A stretch of 64,000 nt of DNA from a marine group bacterium Sva0996 bin134 (lineage in GTDB: Bacteria; Actinomycetota; Acidimicrobiia; Acidimicrobiales; Bin134). Below are positions 26,175-33,889 of this stretch, one piece after another; position 1 is the stretch's first letter, and each line of letters opens with the position of its first letter. Below the pieces are notes generated by a model, which worked only from the letters and a program-made list of their open reading frames with translations, was not told the DNA's origin and did no database searches. The position numbers were made by a program, and so were the translations under genes. Location: assembly GCA_002239105.1 (NCBI GenBank), contig MPNQ01000009.1:1-64000 (forward strand). Direction: 5' to 3'.

Positions 26175-26202
26175 ACTTGGACTAGGCCGGCCTAGTCCAA
26201 GT
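26175..26202. terminator. Perfect 28-bp palindrome between convergent lipoprotein and amt genes
   Basis: ACTTGGACTAGGCC and its exact complement meet without a spacer. As RNA it would fold to a 12-bp stem with a GGCC loop on either strand, and it includes the amt stop codon. A bidirectional terminator is the simplest reading; there is no T-run, so a protein-binding palindrome is an alternative. Confidence 0.65.
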
Positions 26203-27466
26203 CGTTGGGCTCGGGCATCAGCACGAACTCGGGGTAGGCCTCAAGTCCGAGTTCGCCGACGTCTTGGCCCATGCGCTCGACGTCGGATGAAACCCGCAAG
26301 CCCATCATTGCGTCCAGCACCTTCCACACAAGCAGCGAGGCGATGAACACGAAGCCGCCGATGGACACGATGCCCAGAAGCTGAATGTGGAATCGGCCAC
26401 CGGCGGCGATGGTTACAGCCAGCGTCCCCCAAATTCCGGCGATGAGGTGGGCGGGAATCGCGCCGACCACATCGTCGATCTTGATCATCTCCAGCACCCT
26501 GATGCCGATAGTGCACAACAGACCGCCAATGGCGCCAATGACCATTGCCCACCAGTGGTCCACCATGGTGGGACCGGCGGTGATGGCCACTAACCCGGCA
26601 ATGGCGCCGTTCAGGCCGGCGAAGAGGTCGATCCTCCCCAAGATCGAGCGGGAGACCAACAGGGCGGTTAATACGCCGGCCGCGGCGGCCAGATTGGTGT
26701 TGACCAGCACAATGGTCATGGCCACCGCATCGGCCGGGGTGCCCAGGGCCAACTGCGAACCACCATTGAAGCCGAACCAGCCGAGCCACAAGATAAACAC
26801 GCCCAAAGTGACCACCAACACGTTGGAGGGCGGAGTCGACCTCACGCTGCCGTCCTTCTTGAACTTGCCCAGACGGGGGCCCACCACCAGCACACCGGCC
26901 AGCGCGGCCCAGCCGCCGGTGCCGTGGACGATGGTGGAGCCAGCGAAGTCTTGGAAGCCCTCTTGGGCGAGCCAACCGCCTCCCCAGGTCCAAGAGCCGA
27001 CGATGGGATAGATGAATGCCGTCAAGACCAAGGTGAAGGCGAAGAACGCCCACAGCTTGATCCGCTCGGCGATGGCCCCCGAAACGATGGAAGCCGCCGT
27101 AGCCACGAAGACCATCTGGAAGAACCAGTCAGACATAACGGCGTATCCGTTGTCCACCACGGCTCCGACCGCACCCAGATCCCCATCAAGCAGGGCCTTC
27201 TCGGCGTCCGACGGACCATAGAGGAACTCGAATGAGCCCCAGAGATCGCCGACCCCGGTGTACATGAGGTTGTAGCCGACTATGAAATAGGCCAGCCCCG
27301 CGATGGAGTAGATGCCGATGTTCTTGAGGCAGATCATGGAGGCGTTCTTGGTGCGCACCGCGCCGGACTCCAACATCGTGAAGCCCGCGCACATCCACAT
27401 CACCAAGGCACCCCACACCAAAAAGGCAAAGGTGTTGAAAATAAACTGATCCGGCAGCTCGACCAT
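26192..27466 (-). CDS. amt: Ammonium transporter
   Basis: Amt/MEP/Rh channel for ammonium uptake, 424 residues with about eleven helices. Pore features are FAGSTIVHGTGGWAALAG with the first pore His and AIPAHLIAGIWGTLA with the second; WLGWFGFNGGSQL is also typical. The start has a G-rich ribosome site (AGGGGGG, five bases upstream). The C-terminal cytoplasmic tail (about residues 385-424) is acidic and longer than the minimum. No glnK lies next to it. An inverted repeat (27490-27517) precedes the gene. Confidence 0.95.
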   Translation of the reverse strand: MVELPDQFIFNTFAFLVWGALVMWMCAGFTMLESGAVRTKNASMICLKNIGIYSIAGLAYFIVGYNLMYTGVGDLWGSFEFLYGPSDAEKALLDGDLGAVGAVVDNGYAVMSDWFFQMVFVATAASIVSGAIAERIKLWAFFAFTLVLTAFIYPIVGSWTWGGGWLAQEGFQDFAGSTIVHGTGGWAALAGVLVVGPRLGKFKKDGSVRSTPPSNVLVVTLGVFILWLGWFGFNGGSQLALGTPADAVAMTIVLVNTNLAAAAGVLTALLVSRSILGRIDLFAGLNGAIAGLVAITAGPTMVDHWWAMVIGAIGGLLCTIGIRVLEMIKIDDVVGAIPAHLIAGIWGTLAVTIAAGGRFHIQLLGIVSIGGFVFIASLLVWKVLDAMMGLRVSSDVERMGQDVGELGLEAYPEFVLMPEPNDLD

Positions 27467-27489
27467 GACGTCCCCCCTAGGACCCGCTT

Positions 27490-27517
27490 GCCTAACGCTG
27501 GCAAACGGCTGTTAGGC
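27490..27517. promoter_or_regulatory. Inverted repeat upstream of amt
   Basis: GCCTAAC at 27490-27496 and GTTAGGC at 27511-27517, 24 bases upstream of the amt start. It could be an operator for nitrogen control or a 5'-leader hairpin. I see no match to the GlnR or AmtR consensus as I know them. Confidence 0.4.
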
Positions 27518-27563
27518 CATAAAGCTACAAACGGGCATCAAAACCGGCAAGGGTTAATGTGCC

Positions 27564-28343
27564 TCAAAGAAAGGAAACGGGGGGGCGGTGAATGTCAGTG
27601 AGCGCCCGCAACACGGAATAGGCGGTGACCGCGCTGGTGCGGGGGTTGTCGGGGGAGGCGGCATTCTCGAACGAGAGCTCGTAGCTGCCCGCCGCCCCCG
27701 AGGCAGTCACAACGTGGCGCACCCGGGTGGCAGCCGGGTCGCCCACCATCTGCACCCGTACTCGGTCGAACCCCACGGTGGCCAGCGACAAGGTGGCGGT
27801 GACGTTGGCCGACTCGGGGAAGAGGGCACAGGCCTGTCGGGCCGGGCCGTCGAACACCGTCGCCGGCTCGGACCCCTTCTCAAGTGCTTCCAGCACCGCC
27901 TCATCCATCCACGGGCGGCTCAGCGCCGCCGCCGGCTTGGTGCTGGTGATGGCCACCTCATCCAGCGGTCCGAGCAGCATGGCAGCTCGCAAGATGTCGA
28001 ACCCGCCGATGGCCCCGGTACACAGAAACAGTCGCCCGCCCTCGGCACCCCGCAGCGCGCCCTCGAGGTCTTCGTCGGCCAATGCACCGATGCTCACCAC
28101 CAATAGGTCGGTACCTGATTCCCTCACCGCTACCCCGTGCTCGCGCAGCGCCCCATGGCCGGCGGCTTCCACCACCACATCTGATCGGGAAATCAGCGAC
28201 TCCCGGTCGTCCACCCTGAGGGGATGGTCGATGATGAGGTCGAACACCGCAGCCAGATCGGCCCCCTGCACTGCCCCTTCGGACAATTCGCGGGCCACCA
28301 CCGAACCGATGGCCCCGCAACCGATCAGGCCGACTCGAAGCAC
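27564..28343 (-). CDS. Aspartate dehydrogenase-like oxidoreductase (NadX type)
   Basis: NAD(P)-dependent dehydrogenase of the aspartate dehydrogenase family, which makes iminoaspartate for NAD synthesis or catabolises aspartate. The N-terminal site is VGLIGCGAIGSVVARELSEG; DVVVEAAGHGALREHG and STKPAAALSRPW follow. The start is taken at the GTG at 28341-28343, with TATTCT six bases upstream; an ATG at 28374-28376 would add 11 residues (MGARFGGYSDP). Both starts lie within a 74-bp unit that is repeated upstream, so the gene head has been duplicated. Confidence 0.86.
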   Translation of the reverse strand: MLRVGLIGCGAIGSVVARELSEGAVQGADLAAVFDLIIDHPLRVDDRESLISRSDVVVEAAGHGALREHGVAVRESGTDLLVVSIGALADEDLEGALRGAEGGRLFLCTGAIGGFDILRAAMLLGPLDEVAITSTKPAAALSRPWMDEAVLEALEKGSEPATVFDGPARQACALFPESANVTATLSLATVGFDRVRVQMVGDPAATRVRHVVTASGAAGSYELSFENAASPDNPRTSAVTAYSVLRALTDIHRPPVSFL

Positions 28344-28527
28344 CGGGTCAGAATATCCGCCAAACCTTGCCCCCATCGGCCTCGTTCCTCATGCACGCAG
28401 TTGCCGACTCGAAGCACCAGGTCAGAAAATCCGCCAAACCTTGCCCCCATCGGCCTCGTTCCTCATGCACGCAGTTGCCGACTCGAAGCACCGGGTCAGA
28501 AAATCCGCCAAACCTTGCCCCCATCGG
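28329..28527. repeat. 74-bp tandem repeat (2.7 copies) over the nadX-like gene start
   Basis: Copies at 28329-28402, 28403-28476 and 28477-28527 (partial, 51 bases). They differ at only two or three positions. Each carries the candidate -10, the GTG and the first codons of the aspartate dehydrogenase gene. The gene-proximal copy has TATTCT where the outer copies have TTTTCT. The period is not a multiple of three. Confidence 0.95.
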
Positions 28528-28587
28528 ATAGTGCCCCGGTTGGTACTCTGAGGACATGAGCCGGGGGAACGTGGCAGGCTAAGAACA

Positions 28588-28950
28588 GTGAGCGGCGACG
28601 TGAGAGTCAAGGTGCCGGCGGCTCCGAAGTATGGCCGCATGGCGGAGATCGCCGCAGTCCACGCCGCCACTCATCAGGGATTCTCCTCCAATGAAATCGG
28701 CAGTCTCGGCCAGGCCATCAAAGAGGCGGTGCTGTTGCTGCTCGATCCAGGGCAGCCCAACGGCTCAATGGAGTTCGACTTCCAGAGCAAGGCTGGGATC
28801 GTGACCGTCGAAGCCCATGTCGAGCAAGGGGAAAGCAAGCCGATCCCCCACAACAAAATCGACCGATTCGAGTCCACCGCCGGCTCGCTGGTGGACTCGT
28901 GGAAACTAGATCCCGACGAGCGCCGCCTCTGGCTGCAGAAATCAGCCTAA
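28588..28950 (+). CDS. RsbW/HATPase-like anti-sigma-type protein without a clear N-box
   Basis: 120 residues from the GTG at 28588. The layout (VRVKVPAAPKYGRMAEIAAV, then IGSLGQAIKEAVLLLLDPGQ, a short beta strand MEFDFQSKAGIVTVEA) resembles the small ATPase-fold anti-sigma regulators of Actinobacteria. The Asn that would bind Mg-ATP in the N-box is not present (KEAVLLLL), and no G-boxes follow. It may be a degenerate partner-binding version. Divergent from the aspartate dehydrogenase; convergent with dut, 11 bases apart. Confidence 0.65.
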   Translation: MSGDVRVKVPAAPKYGRMAEIAAVHAATHQGFSSNEIGSLGQAIKEAVLLLLDPGQPNGSMEFDFQSKAGIVTVEAHVEQGESKPIPHNKIDRFESTAGSLVDSWKLDPDERRLWLQKSA

Positions 28951-28961
28951 AGCAGCCCGAC

Positions 28962-29399
28962 CTAGACCCCGGTAGAACCGAAGCCGGCAGCCCCCCGTGA
29001 AGAAGCGGGCAATTCCTCCACCTCGACAAACTCGGCCTGCTCCACCTTTTGCAGCACGAGTTGGGCGATTCGATCGCCTCGTCGGACAGTGAAGGGCTCG
29101 GCCGGGTCGGTGTTCACCAACAACACCTTCAACTCTCCCCGGTAGCCGGAATCGATCAGACCCGGGGTGTTCAAACAGGTAACCCCGTGGCGCAGGGCCA
29201 GCCCGCTGCGAGGCTGCACAAACCCCGCATACCCCTCGGGTATGGCGATGAACGTGCCGGTGGGCACAAGTCCACGACCACCTCCCGGTGCCAGTTCGAT
29301 GTCCTCGCTGGCCACGAGGTCGGCTCCAGCATCGCCTTCGGAGGCGTAGCGGGGAAATGGCAGGTCAGGGCGGCTACGAACGATGGGAATCTCCAACAC
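28962..29399 (-). CDS. dut: Deoxyuridine 5'-triphosphate nucleotidohydrolase
   Basis: Trimeric dUTPase keeping uracil out of DNA. All five motifs are present: [36 protein letters not shown] and the C-terminal GAAGFGSTG. The start at the GTG 29397-29399 gives 145 residues, normal for the family; an upstream ATG at 29483 would add a non-conserved 28-residue tail and leave no promoter space. TAGGGT seven bases upstream suggests a leaderless mRNA. Divergent from orn. Confidence 0.94.
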   Translation of the reverse strand: MLEIPIVRSRPDLPFPRYASEGDAGADLVASEDIELAPGGGRGLVPTGTFIAIPEGYAGFVQPRSGLALRHGVTCLNTPGLIDSGYRGELKVLLVNTDPAEPFTVRRGDRIAQLVLQKVEQAEFVEVEELPASSRGAAGFGSTGV

Positions 29400-29406
29400 G
29401 GCGGTG

Positions 29407-29412
29407 ACCCTA
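29407..29412 (-). promoter_or_regulatory. Probable -10 element of dut (leaderless)
   Basis: TAGGGT on the minus strand, seven bases before the GTG. The divergent orn has the same hexamer nine bases before its ATG at 29485-29490, so both promoters share the sequence TAGGGTCA. Confidence 0.45.
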
Positions 29413-29499
29413 TACGACGGTTTGGATGGCTTGTTCGATTCGCCGGAAAAGCTCGCTGACTCAGGTTTGCCACCGACCAGCATCTAGGGTCAACCCAGC

Positions 29500-30066
29500 A
29501 TGCTGGCTTGGATGGACTTGGAGATGACGGGCCTCGACCCGGCCAGTGATGTGATTGTAGAAATCGCCACCCTCATCACTGATGACAGCCTGGAATTGGT
29601 GGCAGAAGGGCCTGACCTTGTGGTTTCGGCGCCCCAAGAAGCCTTGGCCTCAATGCAGGACGTGGTGAGGGAAATGCACACCAAAAGCGGGCTGCTGGAC
29701 CAGATCAGGGCTTCCACACTCAGCCTGGAGGATGCCGGCGAGATGACCTTGTCCTTCCTCAAAGAGCACATCGGCAAGCCTCGCACCGTGCCGCTGTGCG
29801 GCAACTCCATCGGGGTTGACCGCCGCTTCCTGGCGGCCCAGCTTCCCGAGGTGGAGAATTTTCTGCACTATCGGTCCATAGACGTCTCCACCGTCAAAGA
29901 GCTAGCCCGGCGGTGGAACCAACCCGCCTTTCGGGGAGCGCCCGAGAAGGCCAAGGGGCATCGGGCCCTAGACGACATCCGCGAGAGCCTCGACGAGTTG
30001 CGCCACTACCGGGAGAGCTTCTTTGCCATTCCAAATGAGGCGGGTCCAACGGAGGCGGGCAAGTGA
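29500..30066 (+). CDS. orn: Oligoribonuclease
   Basis: DEDD exonuclease that degrades short oligoribonucleotides, including pGpG from c-di-GMP. The start MLAWMDLEMTGLDP carries the first DxE; VPLCGNSIGVDRRFL and HRALDDIRESLDELRHYRE supply the later acidic and His residues (DEDDh). 188 residues with a short polar tail, normal length. The stop overlaps the MBL hydrolase start (GTGA). Confidence 0.96.
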   Translation: MLAWMDLEMTGLDPASDVIVEIATLITDDSLELVAEGPDLVVSAPQEALASMQDVVREMHTKSGLLDQIRASTLSLEDAGEMTLSFLKEHIGKPRTVPLCGNSIGVDRRFLAAQLPEVENFLHYRSIDVSTVKELARRWNQPAFRGAPEKAKGHRALDDIRESLDELRHYRESFFAIPNEAGPTEAGK

Positions 30067-31139
30067 CCGAGCGACCTCGCAAGCAGGAGCAAGAAGAAGC
30101 CACCACCGAGATAACCGAAGTTGTGCCCGGGGTGCTGCGCACCATGTTGCCCATAAACCTGCCGGGGCTGGGCCATGTGAACTGCTACGTGATGGAAGAC
30201 GAGCGGGGGATAGCGGTGGTAGATCCCGGTCTGCCCGGCCCCGACTCCTGGGATGCGCTGGTCGACCGACTGGACCGGGCCGGCTACAAGATCGGCGACG
30301 TCCACACCGCCATCATCACCCACTCCCATTTCGACCACTTCGGCGGCGCTGAGCGCCTGCGGGAGGAGGCCGGGGCCGACATCTTGACCCACGAGAGCTT
30401 TCGCCCCATTTGGGATCGCGGCGAGGCCAGAGAAACCCACGACGCCGAGGGCAATGCCTCCGAGGAGGAGATCTTCGAGCGCATCGAAGAGAGCTTCCGC
30501 CAGCTCACCCCATGGGGCACCGAGAGGACTCCGCCAAGTCGGGAGTACATCCAGCGGTTCCGGGCCAGGGAGAATCTCCACGCCCGTTGGTTCCAGACTC
30601 CGAAACCAACGGTCAAGGTGGTGGACAGCCAGGTCATCCGGTTCGCCCGACGGGAGTGGGTGGCGCTCCACACCCCCGGCCACACCGGCGACCACCTATG
30701 CCTCTACGATCCTGAGCACGGCGCGGTGTTCTCGGGCGACCACGTGCTGCCCACCATCACCCCCCATATCGCCGGACGCAGCGACACCGATGACTCGCTG
30801 GCCGAGTTCTTCGACTCGCTGGATCGTATGAAGACCCTGGAGGGCACCACAGTGGCCCTGCCCGCTCACGGGCATCCGTTCTCCGACATTGGTGCTCGAG
30901 CCGACGACATCGGCGACCACCACCACGAGCGATTGAATGTGCTTCGCCACGCCAGCGCCGAGTTGGGCTGCGCCACGGTAGAGGACTTCATGCGGGTGCT
31001 GTTCAGCGAGCGGGCCTGGGGTGATATGGCCGCCAGCGAGACCTTCGCCCACCTCGTACACCTAAAGGTGATCGGCGAGGCCCATCAAGACGTCACTCCC
31101 GATGGCCTGGTGACGTTCGAGATCAAACCAGGGCTCTAG
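30063..31139 (+). CDS. MBL-fold metallo-hydrolase
   Basis: Metallo-beta-lactamase-fold hydrolase with zinc site THSHFDHFGG near residue 93, HTPGHTGDHLCLY, FSGDHVLP and a late His in PAHGHPF. A C-terminal winged-helix-like region (about 280-340) is typical of the glyoxalase II/LACTB2-like group with a nucleic-acid or thioester substrate; the substrate cannot be decided. The GTG start overlaps the orn stop, so it is co-translated with orn, which might hint at an RNA-linked role (inference). Confidence 0.88.
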   Translation: MTERPRKQEQEEATTEITEVVPGVLRTMLPINLPGLGHVNCYVMEDERGIAVVDPGLPGPDSWDALVDRLDRAGYKIGDVHTAIITHSHFDHFGGAERLREEAGADILTHESFRPIWDRGEARETHDAEGNASEEEIFERIEESFRQLTPWGTERTPPSREYIQRFRARENLHARWFQTPKPTVKVVDSQVIRFARREWVALHTPGHTGDHLCLYDPEHGAVFSGDHVLPTITPHIAGRSDTDDSLAEFFDSLDRMKTLEGTTVALPAHGHPFSDIGARADDIGDHHHERLNVLRHASAELGCATVEDFMRVLFSERAWGDMAASETFAHLVHLKVIGEAHQDVTPDGLVTFEIKPGL

Positions 31140-31178
31140 CGACTAACAGCAATCTATGAAATTTGATCGGGAAATAAA

Positions 31179-31207
31179 TTGACATCGCGCTCAATACACT
31201 GTTGAGT
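31179..31207 (+). promoter_or_regulatory. Candidate whiB7 promoter
   Basis: TTGACA at 31179-31184 with TTGAGT 17 bases on (31202-31207) as a weak -10. The stretch directly upstream of the -35 (GAAATAAA) is AT-rich, as at autoregulated whiB7 promoters where the AT-hook binds. The alternative hexamer TACACT (31195-31200) is too close to TTGACA. Confidence 0.5.
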
Positions 31208-31214
31208 AGTGGCC

Positions 31215-31379
31215 ATGTCCAGCAGGAGCTATCTCGCATTCGGCTTTCAAAGCCGAGCCTCGCGCGTAGCGATGGCTGACATGGCCCGAATTCACCACGG
31301 TTATTGGCTGGCCAACCACACACCATGTGTGTTCGGTCAGAAGACTACCGGCACCAGGTCTCGGGGAGGGTCCACGTAG
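31215..31379 (+). CDS. Possible upstream ORF in the whiB7 leader
   Basis: ATG at 31215 runs 54 codons to TAG at 31377-31379, ending 28 bases before the leader terminator. Two further in-frame ATGs lie at 31272 and 31281. No good ribosome site is seen. Known whiB7 leaders carry uORFs whose translation controls termination, which is why I list it; the length and start are uncertain. It holds a small hairpin (31241-31255). Confidence 0.35.
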   Translation: MSSRSYLAFGFQSRASRVAMADMARIHHGYWLANHTPCVFGQKTTGTRSRGGST

Positions 31380-31407
31380 AGCACCTACAAGGATCAAATA
31401 TCCACCG

Positions 31408-31436
31408 AGGCCGCCGGAAAAATCCGGCGGCCTTTT
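31408..31436 (+). terminator. Intrinsic terminator/attenuator in the whiB7 leader
   Basis: GGCCGCCGGA (31409-31418), loop AAAA, and TCCGGCGGCC (31423-31432), extended by an A-T pair and followed by TTTT. It is the clearest Rho-independent terminator in the window and sits 68 bases before the whiB7 ATG, inside its 5' leader. The position fits conditional termination. Confidence 0.85.
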
Positions 31437-31504
31437 CAGTTTCCGCCCACAACCAAACCATCGATTGGGAAAATCCAACCGAAGACCCCCGAAAGGAGAA
31501 AAAC

Positions 31505-31843
31505 ATGGAGGCGCTGCTCTTTGAAAACGCACCGTGGCGTGTAGACGCCGCGTGCCGAACCGTCGACGCCTCGCTCGGGGAGATCTTCTTCTCCGACGAG
31601 CTTCAGCACATCTCTCAGGCCAAGGCCATCTGCGCCCAGTGCCCGGTGATGGCCCAGTGCTTGGAGGGCGCCATCGCCCGCAGCGAGCCTTGGGGAGTAT
31701 GGGGAGGCCAGCTGTTCCGCAACGGCAAGGTGCTGACCAGCAAGCGTCGTCGGGGTCGTCCGGCCAAGGTGCCTCGCCCCGAGGACGAGTTCCTCCAGGT
31801 GCCGGTGCCCGAGCACCTGCGAGAGCGGCTCCGCTCGGCCTGA
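31505..31843 (+). CDS. whiB7: WhiB7-type iron-sulfur transcriptional regulator
   Basis: Wbl protein of 112 residues that would bind sigma A region 4 and activate intrinsic antibiotic-resistance genes, as WhiB7 does. 4Fe-4S ligands are Cys17, Cys43, Cys46 and Cys52; EPWGVWGG (61-68) is the WhiB7-type turn; RRRGRP (81-86) is an AT-hook. The ATG has a strong site (AAAGGAG). Downstream of the hook is an unusual tail ending VPVPEHLRERLRSA, similar to the PEHLL motif of the respiratory proteins. The long leader with a terminator also matches known whiB7 genes. Confidence 0.9.
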   Translation: MEALLFENAPWRVDAACRTVDASLGEIFFSDELQHISQAKAICAQCPVMAQCLEGAIARSEPWGVWGGQLFRNGKVLTSKRRRGRPAKVPRPEDEFLQVPVPEHLRERLRSA

Positions 31844-31859
31844 TGGCCAGGTTGGCCTG

Positions 31860-32354
31860 ATGGCCGGGCGGCATCGCCTGGCAGTACTGGCTACCGCCGC
31901 GCTGATCGCCATCGTCGTCGGCTCCTGTGGATCGGGGGCCGGCGACGATGTCCCAGCGACGGACATTGAATTCGAACTGCTGGACGGAGGCACATCCACA
32001 ATCGGCGCCCACCTCGACCGTCCCGTCGTGCTCAACTTCTTCGCTTCATGGTGTACGCCGTGCAAAGCCGAAATGCCGGCTCTTGAAGCCCTACACCAAC
32101 AGCGCCCCGACATTGCCTTTGTCGGCTTGGCGGTCAACGACACCCCCACGAGAGCCCGGGAGATCGTGGCCGACACCGGCGTGACCTACCCCACCGGCGT
32201 GGACCCAGCTTCGGCCATTGGCAACGCCTATGAGATTCTGGGCATGCCCACCACCCTGTTCATTTCCTCTGACGGTGAGGTCGCCTATCAGCACACCGGC
32301 GGTTTGACCGCCGAGCAGATCGCCGAGCACCTCGACAGGCATCTCACCCCGTAA
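31860..32354 (+). CDS. TlpA/ResA-like thioredoxin-fold lipoprotein
   Basis: Membrane-tethered thiol oxidoreductase, extracytoplasmic. A lipoprotein signal ends at Cys23 (AIVVGSC), and the active site FFASWCTPCKAEMP has Cys65 and Cys68. GMPTTLFIS supplies the cis-Pro loop. It would reduce apocytochrome c thiols before heme attachment, receiving electrons from the CcdA-like protein encoded ten bases downstream. The many c-type cytochromes in this window need such a system. It starts 16 bases after whiB7. Confidence 0.92.
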   Translation: MAGRHRLAVLATAALIAIVVGSCGSGAGDDVPATDIEFELLDGGTSTIGAHLDRPVVLNFFASWCTPCKAEMPALEALHQQRPDIAFVGLAVNDTPTRAREIVADTGVTYPTGVDPASAIGNAYEILGMPTTLFISSDGEVAYQHTGGLTAEQIAEHLDRHLTP

Positions 32355-32364
32355 CCTTCCAGTT

Positions 32365-33492
32365 GTGTTCGACTTTGATCTGGCGGTCCCCTTTGGGGCC
32401 GGCTTGGTCGCGGCTGTTAATCCGTGCGGGTTCGCCATGCTCCCGGCCTATCTGGCCTACTTCCTGGGCATCGGCAGCGGCGAGCAGGCCGAGGATACCG
32501 CCAGGAATGTTTTTCGAGGCCTGCTGGTCGGTCTCACCCTCACCGCTGGCTTCGTAGCCTTCTTCGGCACCATTGGCGCGCTGACCACATCGCTCATCTC
32601 GACATCTACCATCGCCGACCGGGGTCCGTGGATCACGCTGGTGGTCAGCGGGCTCATGGTGGTGCTGGGCATCTCCATGTTGGCCGGATTCGAGCCCAAG
32701 ATCTCCATTCCCCGCCTGTCCAAAGGAGGCGACAGCCGCGGGCTGATCTCCATTTTCTTGTTCGGGGTGTCCTATGCGGTGGTTTCGCTGGGGTGTGCCA
32801 GCCCAGTGTTCTTCGGCAGCGTCAGCGGCTCGTTCAGCACCGATGGCGTGTGGGAGGGCATGCTCCGGTTCCTGGCCTACGCCCTGGGTATGGGTATGGT
32901 GATCACGTTCTTGACCGTGGCGGTGGCCATGGGACGCTCAGGGGTGACGGCCAATATGCGCCGCTTGCTGCCCCATATCAACCGCATCTCCGGGGGCTTT
33001 TTGGTGGTGGCCGGCGTGGTGCTGGGCTTCTACGGCTGGTGGGAAGTCCAGGTTCTGCTGCGGAACGATTTCGAGGCCAACAACCCGTTCGTAGAGGCTT
33101 CCAACCGGGTATCCACCCGACTGGAGAACTGGATCGTCGATGTGGGTGGCAACCGTTTCGGCCTGGCCACCGCGATCCTCATGCTGGCCCTGCTGCTGTG
33201 GCTGCTGCGCCGGAGCATTCCCCAGCCTTGGCACTCCGTGGCTACCGCGGTTGTGGCCGTGGGCTATGCCCTTTCGGAAGCGTTCCAATACCAGGGCGAC
33301 CTTCTTGTGCTGCCGATTCTGCAGACCATCGCCGACATCCCCGAGCGGGTAGGACACTGGTTCACCGATCCAGGCCGCTGGCCGGTGCTCTGGGAAGTGC
33401 TGGCGGCATTGATCGTCGGCCTGGTGCTGTGGGTGAGCCTGCGTGGTCGGCGCGGGTCCGGCCCACCCTCGATCGAGGGTCTGGGCGCGTAG
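32365..33492 (+). CDS. CcdA/DsbD-type transmembrane thiol reductase, extended
   Basis: Carries reducing power across the membrane for cytochrome c maturation. The core (residues 1 to about 235) has six helices with NPCGFAMLPAYLAYFLG and SLGCASPVFFG holding the two redox cysteines. After it, about residues 265-370 form extra helices (LATAILMLALLLWLLRR and WPVLWEVLAALIVGLVLWV), making the 375-residue protein much longer than a minimal CcdA. The GTG start follows tlpA. ResB/CcsA partners are not in the window. Confidence 0.9.
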   Translation: MFDFDLAVPFGAGLVAAVNPCGFAMLPAYLAYFLGIGSGEQAEDTARNVFRGLLVGLTLTAGFVAFFGTIGALTTSLISTSTIADRGPWITLVVSGLMVVLGISMLAGFEPKISIPRLSKGGDSRGLISIFLFGVSYAVVSLGCASPVFFGSVSGSFSTDGVWEGMLRFLAYALGMGMVITFLTVAVAMGRSGVTANMRRLLPHINRISGGFLVVAGVVLGFYGWWEVQVLLRNDFEANNPFVEASNRVSTRLENWIVDVGGNRFGLATAILMLALLLWLLRRSIPQPWHSVATAVVAVGYALSEAFQYQGDLLVLPILQTIADIPERVGHWFTDPGRWPVLWEVLAALIVGLVLWVSLRGRRGSGPPSIEGLGA

Positions 33493-33502
33493 AGGCCTGT
33501 CT

Positions 33503-33889
33503 GTGACGCCGAAGGCCGCAGTCGCGGTCGGAGTCGGCGGTTTGGCCGGGGCCGGCGCACGCTGGGCGCTGGTCGAGGTTTTACCCGCCACCGATGTCTG
33601 GCCGTGGGGGGTGTTGGCGGTCAACCTGGCCGGCTGTTGGCTGCTCGGCTATCTGGCTGCGGCCGCCTGGTCGGCCCGAGCCCATCTGCCAGTGAGCCTC
33701 GGACTGGGAACCGGCTTCTGCGGCAGCCTGACCACCTTCTCGGCGTTGACCGTGGACGTGGCCGACCTGGCCCGTGACGGCGACTGGGGCTACGCCGCCG
33801 GATACTTGGCCGTCTCGGTGGCGGGCGGATTGGCCTTAGCGTTGGTTGGCGCGGCCTTGCGAACGACCCGTCGGCGGGCGACTCCATGA
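33503..33889 (+). CDS. crcB: Fluoride channel FluC/CrcB, first subunit
   Basis: Small four-helix fluoride exporter subunit, 128 residues. VGVGGLAGAGARWALVE, WGVLAVNLAGCWLLGYL and GFCGSLTTFSALTVD are family signatures. The GTG at 33503 has GAGG seven bases upstream. The last four bases overlap the second crcB gene, so the two chains are probably made together as a heterodimer with the antiparallel arrangement of Fluc channels. Confidence 0.93.
   Translation: MTPKAAVAVGVGGLAGAGARWALVEVLPATDVWPWGVLAVNLAGCWLLGYLAAAAWSARAHLPVSLGLGTGFCGSLTTFSALTVDVADLARDGDWGYAAGYLAVSVAGGLALALVGAALRTTRRRATP

Noticed and set aside
28329..28527. Possible CRISPR array
   Set aside because: The 74-bp units are contiguous, without spacers, and only 2.7 copies long; no cas genes are present.
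31179..31200. TTGACA with TACACT as a promoter
   Set aside because: Only ten bases separate the hexamers, too few for a sigma A promoter.
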